Below are positions 1-7,435 of a DNA stretch of 64,000 nucleotides, in pieces. The stretch spans positions 1 to 64,000 of the forward strand of contig WTGB01000097.1 of assembly GCA_011523735.1 (NCBI GenBank), given 5' to 3'. This DNA comes from Chloroflexota bacterium (GTDB lineage: Bacteria; Chloroflexota; Anaerolineae; Aggregatilineales; Phototrophicaceae). The position numbers were made by a program, and so were the translations under genes. Numbering within the stretch: the stretch's first letter is position 1; each line of letters starts with the position of its first letter. The notes beneath the pieces are model-generated. The model did no database searches, was not told the origin of the DNA, and saw only the letters and a list, made by a program, of their open reading frames with translations.

Positions 1-4
1 CACA

Positions 5-116
5 GTTGAGGCAAGAAGAATTGGCGATTTCTCGTCAAAATGGAACTGAAAGTTGGCTTACAGAACACAGTTTTGAAAGGTGTCCGCTCCTCAGCCCACA
101 AGGGGGGAGGGGAGCT
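5..116. repeat. Dispersed composite repeat R1, copy 1
   Basis: This is the first of three related intergenic stretches (the others are at 1541-1655 and 3937-4064). Shared landmarks in order are GTTGAGGCAAGAAGAATTGG, an imperfect hairpin around GGCGATTTCTCG, GGAACTGAAAG, GGCTTACAGAACACAG, TTTTGAAAGGTGTCC and a CTCCTCAG tail. In this copy the tail runs into CCCACAAGGGGGGAGGGG, the 'ccctctcccacaagggg' palindrome type. The 83-codon open frame across it has no family resemblance and is not a gene. It is a non-coding repeat by its multiple diverged copies. Confidence 0.75.
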
Positions 117-483
117 AAGTTTGGCGGATTACGTAATAATTTGTTGACTTTCGCAGAGATTGCCCTCTATTTATGTATTGTTTCGGTATTGGTGCAGTTA
201 TCTCTGCGTATGAATTGCAGTAGCGGGGAAGCCTTACAGATTTCAACATGATTGCAGATAGAATTTAGCAGGTTCATTAAGAAAGAGAGCGCAGAGAAAG
301 TCCAAGCAGATGTTTTCATTTTCGGGCGTTTCGGCGAAACGCCCCTACAGATTAGGAAATGTGAGGAAGAATGGTCATAGTCAGCGGAATTTCTATTTGA
401 AACGATTGCCCTGATTGGATTCATGCGCATTGGAAGAATTCTCGGCTATAATTTAATTAGAGGTAGAATTTGAGTTTTTTCAC
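117..483. other. Intergenic region with a hairpin repeat
   Basis: No gene is supported here. It holds a perfect hairpin at 324-344 (stem GGGCGTTTC/GAAACGCCC, loop GGC) followed by CCTACAG, the common palindrome type of this window. An AAGAGAGCGCAGAGAAAG stretch just before it resembles the one at 25845-25860. A TATAAT box at 447-452 could serve the gene at 484, but no good -35 box sits at the right spacing. Confidence 0.6.
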
Positions 484-1311
484 GTGGCAAATATATCATA
501 TAGCAAGCTTCTTGATCCGGTCAGCGATATCATCTCGTTGATGGAGTCCATGATGAGTGGCGCTTTTGGCGCGACCACGGGCGATCAACGCGAAGGCTTC
601 AAACGAATTCACGCCTACAGTTGGGGCTTGCACACGCTGGTGATGGATGTCATCACGGCGCTCGGCATCGAAAATGCCGCGACCCGCCCTGCCGTTCTCG
701 AACGGTTTAGAGCTCTTAAGCATCCCGCCTTGGCGGCGCTCGACAACCTTTCAGCCGGTTTTGATGGTCCTCTGAACGAGGAACAGCAGACCGTCATTGA
801 ACTTGCGCTCGAGTCTCTATTTTCGATAGAGCATATGATGACCAATATCTGGCATTATTCCTTGCTTAGGCACAAGCAGCTCACTTATGCCGATGATGAG
901 TTCGCTGGGGCCGTGCTGATACGAAAACTGCGCTCCGAGCTAAAGGAGATCAAGCTTTCCGCGGTTAATGCGAACTTCTGCGTAATCGGCGACGAAGCCT
1001 ATCTCACCTGCGCCTTTGGCGAGATCGGGCATAATATTTGGCGGCATGCTGGCGTCGAGCAAGCGAGCATAGCCATACAAGACTATGGATATCGCGCCGA
1101 TATCACCATCTATGACAAGGGCAAGGGTTTCCAGGCTGCTGGCGATTCAGCCTTCCAAGCCTTCTGGCAAGGAGATGCGGCCGCGCCGGGGCTGGGCTTG
1201 GGCTTGTACCTCGCCCGGCGTCACATAGAAGGCAGCGGCGGCAAGATCTCGGTTAACAGCGAAGCGAACCGAGGCACGCTTGTCCGGGTGTCCCTGCCCA
1301 CACTCCCTTAG
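484..1311 (+). CDS. Histidine-kinase-like ATPase lacking the phospho-acceptor histidine
   Basis: The C-terminal half is a GHKL ATPase domain of the sensor-kinase type: an N-box at about residues 176-185 (GEIGHNIWRHAG), a G1 box DKGKGF near 210 and a G2 box GLGLGLYLARRH near 236-245. The N-terminal half aligns by eye with a HisKA dimerisation helix pair (GDQREGFKRIHAYSWGLHTL matches the second helix). Where kinases carry SHELRTPL it reads YSKLLDPV, so the usual histidine is absent. There is no membrane segment or sensor domain. The start is GTG; a TAG codon in frame at 463 rules out a longer protein, and the Shine-Dalgarno is poor. No response regulator is adjacent. It may be a degenerate kinase, a phosphatase or an ATP-binding regulator. 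Confidence 0.75.
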   Translation: MANISYSKLLDPVSDIISLMESMMSGAFGATTGDQREGFKRIHAYSWGLHTLVMDVITALGIENAATRPAVLERFRALKHPALAALDNLSAGFDGPLNEEQQTVIELALESLFSIEHMMTNIWHYSLLRHKQLTYADDEFAGAVLIRKLRSELKEIKLSAVNANFCVIGDEAYLTCAFGEIGHNIWRHAGVEQASIAIQDYGYRADITIYDKGKGFQAAGDSAFQAFWQGDAAAPGLGLGLYLARRHIEGSGGKISVNSEANRGTLVRVSLPTLP

Positions 1312-1373
1312 AGGGCTTGTCCGGTAGTGTGGCGCTTCAGCCCCTCACCGCCCGATCTTCTCTCCCACAATGA

Positions 1374-1439
1374 GCACGCGTAGGTCGCGTAGGTCGCGTA
1401 GACACTGACCGCCGACACTGACTGCCGACACAGCGCATC
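1374..1439 (+). repeat. Triple nest of the 22-bp mini-element (locus B)
   Basis: Three units are nested like dolls. The outer unit is split into 1374-1382 (GCAC GCGTA) and 1427-1439 (GACAC A GCGC ATC). The middle unit is split into 1383-1391 (GGTC GCGTA) and 1414-1426 (GACAC T GACT GCC). The innermost unit is whole at 1392-1413 (arms GGTC/GACC, core GCGTAGACAC, tail GCC). Each totals 22 nt, 66 in all, and each inner unit lies between GCGTA and GACAC of its host. Deleting all 66 bases leaves CTCTCCCACAATGAGAGAG, a clean hairpin (CTCTC 1360-1364 with GAGAG 1440-1444). Confidence 0.8.
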
Positions 1440-1506
1440 GAGAGGGGGAGCTATGCCGGACAGTTATTGTCGGCGCTAAGAATGGTGATTTGCGGGCGAC
1501 TCACAG

Positions 1507-1528
1507 GGGCGCGTAGACACAGCCCGTC
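1507..1528 (+). repeat. Single 22-bp mini-element (locus C)
   Basis: One unit with arms GGGC/GCCC, core GCGTAGACAC, spacer A and tail GTC. It sits in the loop of the palindrome GCGGGCGACTCACAG / AGTCGCCCCTAC (1492-1506 and 1529-1540). The palindrome at 3910-3936 has the same arms directly joined, with no unit, and is followed by the same TTTCGCTGAGTTG context. It therefore serves as an empty-site comparison that fixes the insert at 22 bp. Confidence 0.8.
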
Positions 1529-1540
1529 AGTCGCCCCTAC

Positions 1541-1655
1541 GAATTTCGCTGAGTTGAGGCAAGAAGAATTGGCGATTTCTCGCCAAATTGGAACTGAAAG
1601 TGGCTTACAGAACACAGTTTTGAAAGGTGTCCTCTCCTGAGATCCACAATGGGCG
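1541..1655. repeat. Dispersed composite repeat R1, copy 2
   Basis: This copy is very close to copy 1 from GTTGAGGCAAGAAGAATTGG through TTTTGAAAGGTGTCC. Here the internal hairpin is perfect (TTGGCGA, TTTC, TCGCCAA). Upstream it is joined by GAATTTCGCTGA to the palindrome carrying mini-element C, as in copy 3, so palindrome plus R1 behave as one composite unit. Confidence 0.75.
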
Positions 1656-1704
1656 CGCGTCTGCGCTATAATTCGCCGAGGAATGACCAACTCGGAGTGA
1701 ATCA

Positions 1705-2676
1705 ATGAGCGAACACAAAGTATTTGTTACGCGGCAACTTCCGCCCGCGACATTGGAACGGTTGTCAGCCCACTGCGACCTGGAGGTCTGGGAGGACTTC
1801 ATGCCGCCGCCTTACGAGGTCATCCTCGAGAAAGTTAGCCAACTCAGCGGCCTGGTCTGCTTACTCACTGACCGAATCGACGCGCGACTTATGGATGCGG
1901 GACCGAGCCTGAAAGTGATCAGCAATATGGCGGTGGGTTTCGACAACATTGACGTTGCTGCCGCCAGCGCAAGGGGCATTCCGGTCGGAAATACACCCGA
2001 TGTTCTCACGGAGACCACTGCTGACTTCGCCTTCGCCCTGCTTATGGCAGTCGCCCGGCGGATCCCGGAAGCGAAGCAATATATTCACGAGGGCAAGTGG
2101 CGCACATGGCATCCCACCGTCTTGTCAGGGCAAGACATCTATGGCGCGACCTTGGGCATCGTAGGGTTCGGGCGCATTGGCCGAGCGCTGTCACGGCGCG
2201 CGTCCGGATTCAACATGCGTGTATTGGTCGACACGCTTGAGCCGGAAGCCGAGGTAAGCGAAGCTGGCGGAGAAAAAGTGCGCTTAGATGAGTTGCTTCG
2301 CGAGAGTGATTACGTCAGTTTGCATGTTCCGCTAACGGAGGACACAAAACATCTGATCAGCAAGGATGAATTGGCCGCCATGAAACCGACCGCTGTCCTA
2401 GTCAATACAGCGCGCGGCGGCGTGGTCGATCCAGCGGCACTATACGAAGCGCTTCGCGATGGGGTGATATTGGCGGCTGGTCTGGATGTCACCGAGCCTG
2501 AACCGATCGCGCCTGATGATCCGCTGCTGACGCTAGACAACTGCCTGGTTATGCCGCATATTGCCAGCGCAAGCGTCGCAACCCGCAGAAAAATGGCGGA
2601 GATGGCTGTCGACAATGTAATCGCAGGCTTGCGCGGGGAGCCGCTGCCGACCTGCGTGAATCCCGAGGTCCGCTGA
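1705..2676 (+). CDS. D-2-hydroxyacid dehydrogenase (glyoxylate/hydroxypyruvate reductase type)
   Basis: NAD(P)H-dependent reductase of 2-keto acids such as glyoxylate or hydroxypyruvate, cytosolic. At 323 residues the length is normal for the family. The nucleotide-binding loop GFGRIG is at about 155-160. The catalytic triad is visible as Arg in NTARGGVVD (near 235), Glu in DVTEPEP (near 264) and His in MPHIASAS (near 283). The ATG at 1705 has a CGGAGTGA ribosome-binding site. It stands alone between repeat-rich regions. A link to the glycine/serine genes at 21-30 kb is possible through glyoxylate, but the exact substrate cannot be read from sequence (phosphoglycerate dehydrogenase is less likely, as there is no ACT domain). 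Confidence 0.9.
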   Translation: MSEHKVFVTRQLPPATLERLSAHCDLEVWEDFMPPPYEVILEKVSQLSGLVCLLTDRIDARLMDAGPSLKVISNMAVGFDNIDVAAASARGIPVGNTPDVLTETTADFAFALLMAVARRIPEAKQYIHEGKWRTWHPTVLSGQDIYGATLGIVGFGRIGRALSRRASGFNMRVLVDTLEPEAEVSEAGGEKVRLDELLRESDYVSLHVPLTEDTKHLISKDELAAMKPTAVLVNTARGGVVDPAALYEALRDGVILAAGLDVTEPEPIAPDDPLLTLDNCLVMPHIASASVATRRKMAEMAVDNVIAGLRGEPLPTCVNPEVR

Positions 2677-3120
2677 CTCTAGGGAGCAATCGCGTCAGTC
2701 TGGACTGGGCCAGACACTGTGAGCAGCGTCAGATAAGGGTGTGGTAAACATCGAGGATACAATCCCTATAGCGAACACTGCACAGGTCTTTTAACCACAG
2801 CCGCTCAGCGGCAGCGAAAAGAATCAACCGCGCTCACACAAAATAACCAGCCCTCTGCTTGCACGGGCAAGGGGGTTTGTTAAAAAAGAGGACACATAAG
2901 TAAAACCAAGTTAGTCATGCGAAAAAGTGGTCTGTAGCGGGTGACGCAGGCGGGCGACACAAGTGTCGCCCCTACAATACCTTCGATGTTTTCTCCGCCT
3001 CCTTACTTTGCCATATATTCTCATTACTTATTTGGAGCTACTGAGGGCACAGAGTATTTCATGTCCGCCTAAGGAAATTATCATGTAGCCGGAATTTATC
3101 ACTCCCCAGAAAAGAGCTAT
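2677..3120. other. Long intergenic region with a palindromic repeat
   Basis: No gene or RNA gene was recognised. A perfect hairpin at 2952-2971 (GGGCGACAC AA GTGTCGCCC) followed by CTACA belongs to the palindrome family seen throughout the window. A TTGGAGCTACTGAGGGCACAGAG stretch near 3040 echoes the 'cacagagagcacagagag' style repeat at 25845, here interrupted. The remainder shows nothing I can support. Confidence 0.55.
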
Positions 3121-3149
3121 TTGATTTTCCGGCGAAAATCTAATATAAT
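3121..3149 (+). promoter_or_regulatory. Sigma-70-type promoter for greA
   Basis: TTGATT (3121-3126), a 17-bp spacer and a perfect TATAAT (3144-3149). The predicted transcript start is near 3156, giving a leader of about 145 nt before the greA ATG at 3302. Confidence 0.7.
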
Positions 3150-3152
3150 GCG

Positions 3153-3230
3153 CGCATAAGCAATCAAACGAGTGCAAGGGCGCGTCCTGTCCAGTGGGCA
3201 GGGCGTTTCGTCTACTATGCTGCTTATGCG
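3153..3230 (+). ncRNA. Candidate structured 5' leader of greA
   Basis: A perfect 10-bp inverted repeat, CGCATAAGCA (3153-3162) and TGCTTATGCG (3221-3230), would pair the 5' end of the transcript with a site 60 nt downstream. Inside lies a second hairpin, CCTGTCC AGT GGGCAGG, extended by GCG/CGT pairing. The outer stem begins almost exactly at the predicted transcript start. It matches no riboswitch class that I recognise. The structure is seen in the sequence; any regulatory role is inference. Confidence 0.45.
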
Positions 3231-3301
3231 AACATTGCCGCTGAAACGTTTATTGTGAGCCGCCGTATATGCGGATGATTGCGACAGGAAAGGGATATAC
3301 C

Positions 3302-3790
3302 ATGGCAGAACGACGCATTCTCCTGACTCGTCAGGGCTATCACAAGTTGCAGCGCGAGCTCAACATACTCACCAGTGTGGAGAATTCCAAAGTTGCCGAG
3401 ATGCTCGCCGAAGCGCGAGAAGACGACCAAGGTGAAGAGGCAGTTTTCTTCGACGCGATGGTCTCCAAAGAGCGGCTTGATGAGCGCGTCTCGCACCTGC
3501 AGAATGTATTGGCTCGCGCCGAAATCATCGATGCGGATGAGGATCCAAATACAATCACGCCGGGCAACCGCGTGACTGTCTATGACAGCGCCGAAAAAGA
3601 AGAGTTCATGATGGACTTGCTGGATAGCGAAGAGATCACACATGGGCGCCGCGGCGTTTCGCTGGATTCGCCGGTGGGCAAAGCGCTGCTTGGCAAGCAA
3701 GTTGGAGACCGCGTCAAGGTAGAAGTGCCGGATGGCTTGGTCACATACAAAGTGCGAAAGATCGAGATGATTCCGGACGAGGGCGCCTGA
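3302..3790 (+). CDS. greA: Transcription elongation factor GreA
   Basis: GreA rescues backtracked RNA polymerase by stimulating transcript cleavage in the secondary channel. The protein is 162 residues, the usual length. An N-terminal coiled coil (about 1-75) ends in acidic residues (EAREDDQGEEAVFFDA) at the tip. The C-terminal FKBP-like domain has the hallmark SPVGKALLGKQVGDRV. I chose ATG 3302, preceded by AGGAAAGGG at optimal distance, over the in-frame upstream ATG at 3269. The gene has its own strong promoter and a long structured leader. A T-rich run follows the stop, and repeat copy 3 provides a better terminator at 4029-4064. Confidence 0.93.
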   Translation: MAERRILLTRQGYHKLQRELNILTSVENSKVAEMLAEAREDDQGEEAVFFDAMVSKERLDERVSHLQNVLARAEIIDADEDPNTITPGNRVTVYDSAEKEEFMMDLLDSEEITHGRRGVSLDSPVGKALLGKQVGDRVKVEVPDGLVTYKVRKIEMIPDEGA

Positions 3791-3909
3791 CACCCTTTTT
3801 TGACCCCATCCCCCCGCTCCTCGCCATCTCTATGGCGAGCATCCCGAATCATCCTGAGGAGGGGAGATGTTTGCTGGATATGTTTTGCCGGAGGCGAAAA
3901 TCATAATTT

Positions 3910-3936
3910 GCGGGCGACTCACAGAGTCGCCCCTAC
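3910..3936. repeat. Unoccupied palindrome (empty site for the mini-element)
   Basis: GCGGGCGACTCACAG joined directly to AGTCGCCCCTAC. It is the same palindrome as at 1492-1540 but without the 22-bp unit, and it is followed by the same TTTCGCTGAGTTG sequence. Confidence 0.75.
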
Positions 3937-4064
3937 AGATTTCGCTGAGTTGCGACAGCAAAATCTGGCGATTTCCTGCCATATTGAATCTGAAAGTCAG
4001 CATTCAGATCACAAGATTTGAAAGGTGTCCCCTCCTCAGCGAATCTTCGGGGAAGGGGTTTTTT
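3937..4064. repeat. Dispersed composite repeat R1, copy 3
   Basis: A more diverged copy: TTTCGCTGAGTTGCGACAGC, CTGGCGATTTCCTGCCA in place of the perfect hairpin, then GAAAGTCAGC, CAGATCACAAG and TTTGAAAGGTGTCCCCTCCTCAGCG. It fills most of the 335-bp gap between greA and the anti-sigma gene. The rest of that gap (3791-3909 and 4065-4125) shows no gene. Confidence 0.65.
4029..4064 (+). terminator. Rho-independent terminator formed by repeat copy 3
   Basis: CCCCTCC (4029-4035) pairs with GGAAGGGG (4051-4058) apart from one bulged A, followed directly by TTTTTT (4059-4064). The orientation suits greA, so a dispersed repeat appears to serve as its terminator. Confidence 0.55.
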
Positions 4065-4125
4065 CTAGCGGAGTTGTTTTTCGCATGACTATTTGGATTT
4101 ACTGTCGAGGATTGGGCGGGAGATG

Positions 4126-4689
4126 TCATTCTATTTCGGAAAGCTCGTCGAGATAATCCAGAACTGTTGAGAGCATATAAGGCGTCAGAGCGAGGGTGGC
4201 GGCCGCGACCTCCGGTTCGCTGCGAGCGAGATTCTCAGCATCTTCCAACAACTGGATCAAGGCGTTGGTCACCAGTGACATCCAGCCGATGGTCTCAATC
4301 ACCACATCGCTAAACAATTCGGGATCGCGCCTGGCATTGAGCACGAGCCAGGAGGCCGCTTCCATCATGGGCATCATGGCGATCATGGCAGCGGACAGGC
4401 TTAACATCATCACACGCTGCATTTCCGGCGACAAGTCAGAGTTTTCCGTTTCGGCTTGCACCCGCTGCGCGACCCGCGCCATGATGGTCGCGGCCAGCCT
4501 TGCCGGCGCGCGTTGATGGGGGGCCCGTTTCAGCAGCGCGTCTATACGCCGCAAGCGTCCGAATTCTTGAGCGGCGGCCTGGTCATTCCCGAGCATATCC
4601 ACCAGCTTCTTCGCCATCTCTTCGGAGAGCTGTCCATCGATTGCCTCTTGCATCATTTCCTGCTGCGGCAGGCTTTGCTCATCGGACAT
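4126..4689 (-). CDS. Putative anti-sigma factor (zinc-less), partner of the ECF sigma
   Basis: 187 residues. The N-terminal ~75 residues resemble an anti-sigma domain (EAIDGQLSEEMAKKLVDMLG, then a helix RLRRIDALLKRAP and LAATIMARV). There is no cysteine at all, so the HxxxCxxC zinc motif of many anti-sigma factors is missing. A Met-rich hydrophobic stretch (about 90-115) could be a membrane segment, which would place the C-terminal half outside the cytoplasm or in the membrane. The ATG lies 1 bp after the sigma gene's stop, suggesting translational coupling. The assignment rests on this position plus the N-terminal pattern; the signal sensed is unknown. Confidence 0.65.
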   Translation of the reverse strand: MSDEQSLPQQEMMQEAIDGQLSEEMAKKLVDMLGNDQAAAQEFGRLRRIDALLKRAPHQRAPARLAATIMARVAQRVQAETENSDLSPEMQRVMMLSLSAAMIAMMPMMEAASWLVLNARRDPELFSDVVIETIGWMSLVTNALIQLLEDAENLARSEPEVAAATLALTPYMLSTVLDYLDELSEIE

Positions 4690-4690
4690 C

Positions 4691-5311
4691 TCAATTTCCT
4701 TTCGGCAGGGTGTCGGCCAGCCGGCTGTCGCTATCGTGATTGGGGCTGTCGAGCAGCTCTGCCAGTCGCTTGCGCGCTCGATGCAGGCGGCTCTTGATCG
4801 CGCTTTCGGTTGTGCCCATTTCCCGCGCGATTTCGGCGTAGGAATATGCGTACCAATAGCGATAGATCACCGCCAGGCGATAGTGTTCATCAAGCTGCTG
4901 CAGAAGTTCCTGAATAGCATCGCTCAATTCAACTTTCAGCGCCACCTGTTCGGGACTGGGATCGCTGCTGCGCAGAGCCAGCGCGGCCGCCGTCGGTTCG
5001 TCATCGAGGGAGACATATTGCATGCGGCGTTTCCGCAAGCGATCTATACAATGATTGGAGGCGATTGAAAGCAGCCAGGTCTTGAATGAGCGCGCAGTAT
5101 CGTAACGATGCAGGTTTTTATGCACACGCAGAAATGTCTCCTGAGAGGCGTCTTCCGCCTCGCCGCTTTCGCCCAACATGCGGTAACAGAAGTTGAAGAC
5201 CGGGTCTTGAAACAAATAGACGAGTTCAGCGAATGCGTCTTGATCGCCTCGTCTTGCGCGCATGACCCAGTCAACGATGACGCGGTCTTCTTCTGCCAAG
5301 GTTTTCCTCAT
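4691..5311 (-). CDS. ECF-family RNA polymerase sigma factor
   Basis: 206 residues. Region 2 (about 24-95) contains the core-binding and -10 recognition pattern (FAELVYLFQDPVFNFCYRML, then DASQETFLRVHKNLHRYD and FKTWLLSIASNHCIDRLRKR). Region 4 (about 135-190) has YRYWYAYSYAEIAREMGTTESAIKSRLHRARKRL, the helix-turn-helix that reads the -35 box. It forms a two-gene operon with the anti-sigma gene. Upstream on the same strand a GGAAACC (5345-5351) could be the -35 of an autoregulated ECF promoter, but its spacing to the start codon would leave almost no leader, so I do not call it. Confidence 0.92.
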   Translation of the reverse strand: MRKTLAEEDRVIVDWVMRARRGDQDAFAELVYLFQDPVFNFCYRMLGESGEAEDASQETFLRVHKNLHRYDTARSFKTWLLSIASNHCIDRLRKRRMQYVSLDDEPTAAALALRSSDPSPEQVALKVELSDAIQELLQQLDEHYRLAVIYRYWYAYSYAEIAREMGTTESAIKSRLHRARKRLAELLDSPNHDSDSRLADTLPKGN

Positions 5312-5434
5312 TCAACGAGTGCTAAGTCATCGGGCAATTCTAACGGTTTCCGGAGCACAATAGATGCGCCTACAGCAATTATGGGCTGTGATGAACCAGC
5401 GCAAAAGGAAGAAACGCGTAAGAAAGACGACAGC

Positions 5435-5812
5435 TTAGGCGCTTAGCAACAGTACCGCAGTTGCGACATTGGTCGCCAGCGGCACATTGTGCACATTGCA
5501 GATACGCAGCAGGCCCTGTATATCCGGATCATGTGGATGCTTTCCCAGCGGGTCGAGAAAGAAAATGACGGCTCTGATCCGCCCTTCCGCCACCATCGCC
5601 GCAATCTGCGCATCGCCACCGTAGGGTCCGGAAAGCAGGCGCCTCACGGCCAATCCGGTCTTGTCCTCGATCAGCTTGCCCGTCGTATTTGTCGCAACCA
5701 GGTCGAAGGAGCTCAGGCGTTCGTAGTGGTCTTTGACAAAGGCTATCATATCAGCCTTCTTGCCGTCATGAGAGATAAGCGCCAATGTGCGTTTCGCAAC
5801 TGTCTCGGTCAT
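5435..5812 (-). CDS. mgsA: Methylglyoxal synthase
   Basis: Converts dihydroxyacetone phosphate to methylglyoxal and phosphate, a bypass of lower glycolysis when phosphate is low. It is recognised by LALISHDGKKADMIAFV near the N-terminus, the phosphate-binding NTTGKLIEDKTGL, SGPYGGDAQIAAMV and FFLDPLGKHPHDPDIQGLLRICNVHNVPLATN. The HxxDxxxLLRxCN stretch is diagnostic. I prefer the ATG at 5812 (125 residues) to a TTG at 5839; family members begin close to this point. It appears to be a single gene. Confidence 0.93.
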   Translation of the reverse strand: MTETVAKRTLALISHDGKKADMIAFVKDHYERLSSFDLVATNTTGKLIEDKTGLAVRRLLSGPYGGDAQIAAMVAEGRIRAVIFFLDPLGKHPHDPDIQGLLRICNVHNVPLATNVATAVLLLSA

Positions 5813-5931
5813 CGGTCTTCTGTTCCTAATCTGGCGCAAGAGTTCAGTTCTTTAATGCAATCGGACCAGGTTCCCGCCTTAATCCTGCGCGTCGGCGTCA
5901 TTGCAACGCGGTCCTTTCAAAGCAGGCATCA

Positions 5932-7260
5932 CTATGTAATTGACAGGTTGCGCGGACGGCGAACAAGCCGAGCAGGAATCGACAGCGGGCGGTGATAATT
6001 CGTGAAACCGAACAGACTCTTGAAGCGCTGATTCATCGTGTAGGCTTCTTCGTAATAGAGTTCGAGTTGCGCCATCAGGGCGGACCAGGGACGCCTCTCC
6101 GCCAGGCTGCGGGCTCCATGGCTCAATTGGAGACGGATATCTGGATGATCGCGCAAGTATCTGATCGCGTCGGCAAAGGCGCTTTCAGTCGGCTCGACGA
6201 CAATACCGCTGACGCCGTGCTTGATCACATCAGGCGCGCCACCGGCGTTTACCACAACTGTCGGCAAACCGGATGCCATCGCTTCCAACATGACCTGTCC
6301 AAAGGTCTCGGAGGCGCCCGGGAAGACAAATACATCAGCGCTGGCATAGGCTTGAGCCAGCTCGTCGCCGATCAAGTATCCGGTAAAATACGTATCAGTG
6401 CCGGCGAAGACCTGCTCGAGTTCCTCGCGCAAGGCGCCATCGCCAATAATCGTGAGGGCGATCCCGGGCGAACGCGCTATCTCCAGCAGCAAATCTATTC
6501 GTTTCTCATTCGCCAGGCGTCCGACGAAGATGCAAAGCAGCGATTCCGGATCGCGGTCGTTAAGCAGACGCCGACGCATGGCCGCGCGAGCGTGACAAGG
6601 ATTGAAACGTTCGGTATTGACGCCTCTGCCCCAATGCCGGACGCGGCGGTAGCCAACCTCGCGCAATTGGCGGATGATGGTTTGCGTCGGCGCGAGGGTC
6701 AGGTGACAGCCGTTATGAATATAGCGCAGCCAGCGATTGACCGGTCCGGAAAGCAAGGGAAAACCATAGTGTTCGGTATAGCCGGGGAGATCGGTCTGAT
6801 AATTCGCGATCACAGCCAGATTGAGATGGCGACCGACAGCCATGCCATTAACGGACATCGCCGCCGGACTAAACAGATGGATCAGGTCCGGTTGGAAGTC
6901 TTCGATATGGCGAGCAACTATCGGGTTCGGCAGCGCCATTCTTGTTTCCGGGGCTTGGGGCAAGCCGATAGAAGGCAAGGGTATGACCTTCGAATCGCCA
7001 ACATTGTCGATGGCGATATCTGGGGCGAAGACCAGCACTTCGCGCCCGGTCTCTTGCAGATAGCGTATGGTGAGGTATGAGGTCTTGACGACGCCGTCCA
7101 CTTTGGGCAAGAAAGATTCGGTCAAAATGGCGACCTTTCTCACCGCCGCGAAGGGCGTCACCGTATATTTGTCGTCCTGCAAGCGCGGGTTGCCGAAGAA
7201 TTCGTCGAGGTTCTTCTCTTGCTGAGCTTGAAGATTGTCGAGTAATCGCTGCGTTTGCAT
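5932..7260 (-). CDS. GT4-family glycosyltransferase
   Basis: Retaining glycosyltransferase with a GT-B fold. The N-terminal domain begins VAILTESFLPKVDGVVKTSYLTIRYL, typical of the mannosyl- and sulfoquinovosyl-transferase branch. The C-terminal domain shows the nucleotide-sugar site (FVGRLANEKRIDLLLEIA, FTGYLIGDELAQAYASADVFVFPGASETFGQVMLEAMASGLPTVV) with the E-x7-E motif. About 442 residues from the ATG at 7260; a TTG two codons upstream is also open. It probably builds a glycolipid at the inner face of the membrane (mannosyl-lipid or sulfolipid type). The sugar cannot be deduced, and the neighbours do not narrow it. Confidence 0.87.
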   Translation of the reverse strand: MQTQRLLDNLQAQQEKNLDEFFGNPRLQDDKYTVTPFAAVRKVAILTESFLPKVDGVVKTSYLTIRYLQETGREVLVFAPDIAIDNVGDSKVIPLPSIGLPQAPETRMALPNPIVARHIEDFQPDLIHLFSPAAMSVNGMAVGRHLNLAVIANYQTDLPGYTEHYGFPLLSGPVNRWLRYIHNGCHLTLAPTQTIIRQLREVGYRRVRHWGRGVNTERFNPCHARAAMRRRLLNDRDPESLLCIFVGRLANEKRIDLLLEIARSPGIALTIIGDGALREELEQVFAGTDTYFTGYLIGDELAQAYASADVFVFPGASETFGQVMLEAMASGLPTVVVNAGGAPDVIKHGVSGIVVEPTESAFADAIRYLRDHPDIRLQLSHGARSLAERRPWSALMAQLELYYEEAYTMNQRFKSLFGFTNYHRPLSIPARLVRRPRNLSIT

Positions 7261-7435
7261 GACCAACCTGCTTCGCGAAATCAGCCCTCAAAAGCAGTTT
7301 ATCACATCCTGCCTAATCGAATGATTCAATAAGCCTACCTGTAATAACACCTGAGCGCCGCGGAGGATTTGCCAGACGGGCTCTATCTTTACTGTACGGG
7401 AATCAGGCTGCGATGTTCCGCGCCGCCGCGGATCG

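Larger units (their letters stand above)
1312..1704. other. Intergenic repeat cluster
   Basis: No gene is supported. The region holds a large palindromic repeat (1336-1450) carrying a three-unit nest of the 22-bp mini-element, then a second palindrome (1492-1540) carrying a single unit, then repeat R1 copy 2 (1541-1655). The last 50 bases lead into the dehydrogenase gene, with a CGGAGTGA ribosome-binding site before its ATG. Confidence 0.7.

Noticed and set aside
6-251. Small open frame at the left edge
   Set aside because: It lies over repeat R1, whose other copies do not keep the frame.
1374-1439. A CRISPR-like or simple tandem repeat explanation of the GCGTAGGTC units
   Set aside because: There are no spacers, and the left and right halves match in number and nest symmetrically in 22-bp steps, which simple tandem repeats do not explain.
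5328-5351. GGAAACC as an ECF-type autoregulated promoter before the sigma gene
   Set aside because: The -10 spacing is poor and the transcript would start about 10 nt before the ATG, leaving no room for a ribosome-binding site.
5992-7080. A 362-codon open frame opposite the GT4 gene
   Set aside because: The minus-strand frame has full GT4 motifs; the plus-strand translation has no recognisable motif and follows from GC-rich codon structure.
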